A stretch of 64,000 bases of DNA, taken from contig NZ_JAMZDZ010000001.1 in the NCBI RefSeq assembly GCF_024172085.1, positions 6,138,001 to 6,202,000 of the forward strand, given 5' to 3'. This document shows positions 62,224 to 64,000 of this stretch, one piece after another; the first letter of the stretch is position 1; each line of letters opens with the position of its first letter. This DNA comes from Hamadaea flava. Lineage in GTDB: Bacteria > Actinomycetota > Actinomycetes > Mycobacteriales > Micromonosporaceae. The notes below the pieces were generated by a model. The model was not told where the DNA came from. It was given only the letters and a program-made list of their open reading frames with translations, and searched no databases. The position numbers and the translations under genes were made by a program.

Positions 62224-62694
62224 GTGGCACGTATCGAACATTTCCACGACCCTCAAGCCTCGAAGCCGAACACGATTGTCTCCGCCGTCACCGTTCACGT
62301 TGTGGACGAGCACGGGCGCATCTTGCTCATCCAGCGAACCGACAATGGCCTCTGGGCGCTTCCGGGTGGAGCGCAGGAGTTCGGCGAGTACATCGCCGAG
62401 ACTGCGGTCCGTGAGACGCTCGAAGAGACTGGCGTGACGGTGCGCGTGACCGACATCGTGGGCGTCTATACCAACCCGAACCACGTTGTGGAGTTCAGTG
62501 ATGGCGAGGTCCGCCAGCAGTTCTCGATCTGTTTCCGTGGTGAGTACGTCTCCGGCGAGCCGACCACAAGCGAGGAGTCATCGCGCGTCAGGTGGGTGCC
62601 GCACGCAGAACTGGACTCGCTTGACATCCACCCCTCGATGAGGCTGCGCATCGATCACGGCTACGAGGACCGGACGAAGCCCTATATCGGCTGA
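62224..62694 (+). CDS. NUDIX hydrolase
   Basis: A 156-residue NUDIX protein with an intact box GGAQEFGEYIAETAVRETLE followed by ETGV (G-x5-E-x7-R-E-x2-E-E-x-G). Would hydrolyse a nucleoside diphosphate-X compound; substrate unknown. GTG at 62224 fits the family N-terminus but an upstream GTG is possible. Lower GC than the core genes. Confidence 0.85.
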   Translation: MARIEHFHDPQASKPNTIVSAVTVHVVDEHGRILLIQRTDNGLWALPGGAQEFGEYIAETAVRETLEETGVTVRVTDIVGVYTNPNHVVEFSDGEVRQQFSICFRGEYVSGEPTTSEESSRVRWVPHAELDSLDIHPSMRLRIDHGYEDRTKPYIG

Positions 62695-63188
62695 GCGGCC
62701 CGCTCCACGCGGTCGATCGCGGCCAGCAGAGTCGGCCGAGCCCGCACCCAGAATCGGGTTACGAGGTGATCGGGGCCGTAGCGTTCGCCGATCTCGTCCA
62801 GCCGTGTAGTCACGTCGATCGGAGCGCCGTCGGGCGTAGTGGTCATGTCGGCGTACCACAGCGCGTCAGCAGTGATGGAGTGCTCCTGCTCGAACTCCGC
62901 GACCAGAGCCGCAGCGAGACCACGCTCCTCCGCCTCGAACAGCGCACAGGAGTGGTACGCCACCAGCGCGGCGAGACGGGGAGACTGGCCCTGTTGGAGG
63001 AGCCACCGAGCGCCGTCAAGCGAGTGAAAGCCAGTGTGCGCGATGTCCGGCGCGTACCCGATGTCATGCAGCCAGGCAGCAGCGACGAGCAAGTCGCGGT
63101 CCTTCTCCGGGACCACCCGGGCGATCTCGCGGGCTTTTGCCGCTACGCCCTGTACATGTTGCCAACGCCTGGGTAGGGAGGCCGCCAA
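62682..63188 (-). CDS. HD-domain protein (5' end interrupted by an amber codon)
   Basis: A 168-residue HD-family phosphohydrolase-like protein: RRWQHVQGVAAKAREIARVV, then LLVAAAWLHDIGYAPDIAHT with the HD pair. The only start in the open frame is a TTG immediately after AGGAG, poor spacing. In the same frame, just upstream of a TAG at 63194-63192, the sequence reads VYRLPSVPELVEWTSGHAA, which looks like the natural N-terminus beginning at a GTG at 63251. So the gene is probably truncated or broken, unless the amber is read through. Overlaps the convergent NUDIX 3' end by 13 bases. Confidence 0.7.
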   Translation of the reverse strand: MAASLPRRWQHVQGVAAKAREIARVVPEKDRDLLVAAAWLHDIGYAPDIAHTGFHSLDGARWLLQQGQSPRLAALVAYHSCALFEAEERGLAAALVAEFEQEHSITADALWYADMTTTPDGAPIDVTTRLDEIGERYGPDHLVTRFWVRARPTLLAAIDRVERAAQPI

Positions 63189-63348
63189 CTCCTACGCAGC
63201 ATGTCCCGACGTCCATTCGACCAGTTCAGGCACGCTGGGGAGCCTATACACGGCCCAGATCTCCCGCTACGGACGGCTATGGAGCCCAAGTCGTCCCAAG
63301 TCGTCCGCGCAGACACTGGGCGACCGTGCCGCTCCGGCTAGACGATCA

Positions 63349-63612
63349 TCAGGATTGTTCCGTTTGTTCTTGGTTCTGGTCCAGCATCACCCCTAGGAGA
63401 GCGTGCGGCAGGCGCTTGCGGGCTCCAAGGATTTCCAGGCCAAGAACATGGCCCTCGGTGTCGAGATCCAGGTTGAACATGCCGTCTTTGATGTCGAACG
63501 GTATGACGCGTTCTGCCGCTGCGGGCGGGACCGGGTGTTCCAGATAGATGTACGCCGCATCTGCGTCGGAGTCGTAGGTGCAGAGCAGCGAGACGCGCGC
63601 CTTGATGTACAT
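63349..63612 (-). CDS. DUF2283 protein
   Basis: An 87-residue DUF2283 protein: LLCTYDSDADAAYIYLEHP, then FNLDLDTEGHVLGLEILGAR. This short beta-rich domain has unknown function and often lies in accessory regions. Starts at ATG 63612 (MYIKARVS). The 160 bases downstream to the HD gene hold only the interrupted HD 5' end. Confidence 0.78.
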   Translation of the reverse strand: MYIKARVSLLCTYDSDADAAYIYLEHPVPPAAAERVIPFDIKDGMFNLDLDTEGHVLGLEILGARKRLPHALLGVMLDQNQEQTEQS

Positions 63613-63795
63613 GGACACCAGGCTGGCATAGGACGGGTGCCGTTGGTGCCCCGCGAGGGTGCGGTCTGCGCCGGGGACAGCCACGGGCGGGTGCCTGTGA
63701 GAACTTTCTTTACGTCTTCAAGGCGGCCCTCCGGGCCGCATGCGCCGTCGCCGAAGGGGGCCGGGCCAACGGCCCGCCGCTCGCCGGGAACGGAC

Positions 63796-63999
63796 CTACG
63801 GCCTGGCGGCCTCGGCCCGCCCGGCGGCGGTGTTAGCCCCCGCGACGGCGCAACGCAGGACAGGGCCGACAATCGCGGAGGCAATCGACGCCAAGGCTGA
63901 CGAGCCATAGACCAGAGCGACGGCGTCATCCAGCTCAACCGCGATCGTGGGGTGGACCGAATCGGCCGGCAAGAGCGTGCCTCCGGCGGGAGCGCTCGG
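63796..63999 (-). CDS. Possible partial gene running off the window
   Basis: An open minus-strand frame of 67 codons enters from the right edge and ends at TAG 63798-63796: LPADSVHPTIAVELDDAVAL then VYGSSALASIASAIVGPVLR. The sequence is protein-like and the frame stays open, but no family is recognised and the 5' end is outside. Two short GC hairpins (GCGGCCC/GGGCCGC and GGGCC/GGCCC, about 63721-63780) follow the stop and may terminate it. Confidence 0.4.
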   Translation of the reverse strand, partial: PSAPAGGTLLPADSVHPTIAVELDDAVALVYGSSALASIASAIVGPVLRCAVAGANTAAGRAEAARP

Positions 64000-64000
64000 G

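Noticed and set aside
63249-63269. Separate 19-residue upstream peptide before the HD gene
   Set aside because: It is in frame with the HD protein and reads as its N-terminus, so an interrupted gene is a better explanation.

Overview
The window is high-G+C DNA (about 70% by eye) with GTG/TTG starts, 1-4 base gene overlaps and strong third-position GC. Gene content (a conservon, a SigB/SigF-type sigma factor with a SpoIIE phosphatase, an RNase HI/CobC fusion, LtrA, ECF42 with a YciI partner, IlvBNC) points to a filamentous actinomycete, most like Micromonosporaceae. The genus cannot be fixed from the sequence alone. It is chromosomal core sequence with a small accessory patch at the right end. 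I found no tRNA, rRNA, CRISPR array or intact insertion sequence.

Region 1 (1-15.3 kb) holds branched-chain amino acid and serine biosynthesis: ilvD (partial), a membrane GGDEF-EAL protein, ilvB-ilvN-ilvC behind an apparent attenuator, mpgS (GT55 mannosyl-3-phosphoglycerate synthase), serA, two small membrane proteins, leuB and ilvE. Region 2 (15.3-22.4 kb) has a prim-pol-like protein and a tiny basic protein divergent from an XRE-TPR regulator and flavoprotein pair, then a divergent GAPDH behind a perfect palindrome, and a Nif3 / zinc-ribbon / RNase HI-phosphatase operon.

Region 3 (22.4-31 kb) has a GT-C type membrane protein, a DUF3311 plus sodium:solute symporter pair, ctaD, a nucleotidyltransferase / BON-like / metallophosphoesterase operon and a GT4 glycosyltransferase. 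Region 4 (31-39 kb) looks like a general-stress block: YbjQ, a STAS antagonist, a glycogen-debranching-type enzyme, a GT4 glycosyltransferase, a SigB/SigF-like sigma factor and an ANTAR-GAF-PAS-SpoIIE phosphatase. Two upstream regions carry GTTT-N15-GGGTA boxes, the promoter type such a sigma factor reads.

Region 5 (39-47.4 kb) has a xylFGH-type sugar ABC operon, ogt, small conserved proteins, LtrA overlapping a lipoprotein gene, and a minus-strand set with HAD, double L7/L12-like and small helical proteins. Region 6 (47.6-60.6 kb) has a conservon (cvnABCD), a tyrosine phosphatase, an EamA exporter with a LysR regulator, a secreted discoidin/beta-helix protein behind LacI-type operators, an ADP-ribosylglycohydrolase, YciI plus ECF42, and a small methyltransferase operon. 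Region 7 (61.2-64 kb) has visibly lower GC and carries remnants of a tyrosine recombinase and a DUF5919-type regulator, plus NUDIX, HD (with an in-frame amber codon) and DUF2283 genes: probably a decayed integrated element.

The most unusual non-coding signal is a family of dispersed imperfect palindromes bounded by GATCA...TGATC. Four copies are exactly 53 bp. They sit mostly between genes, but one is translated inside the Nif3 N-terminus and one supplies the last codons and stop of ctaD.
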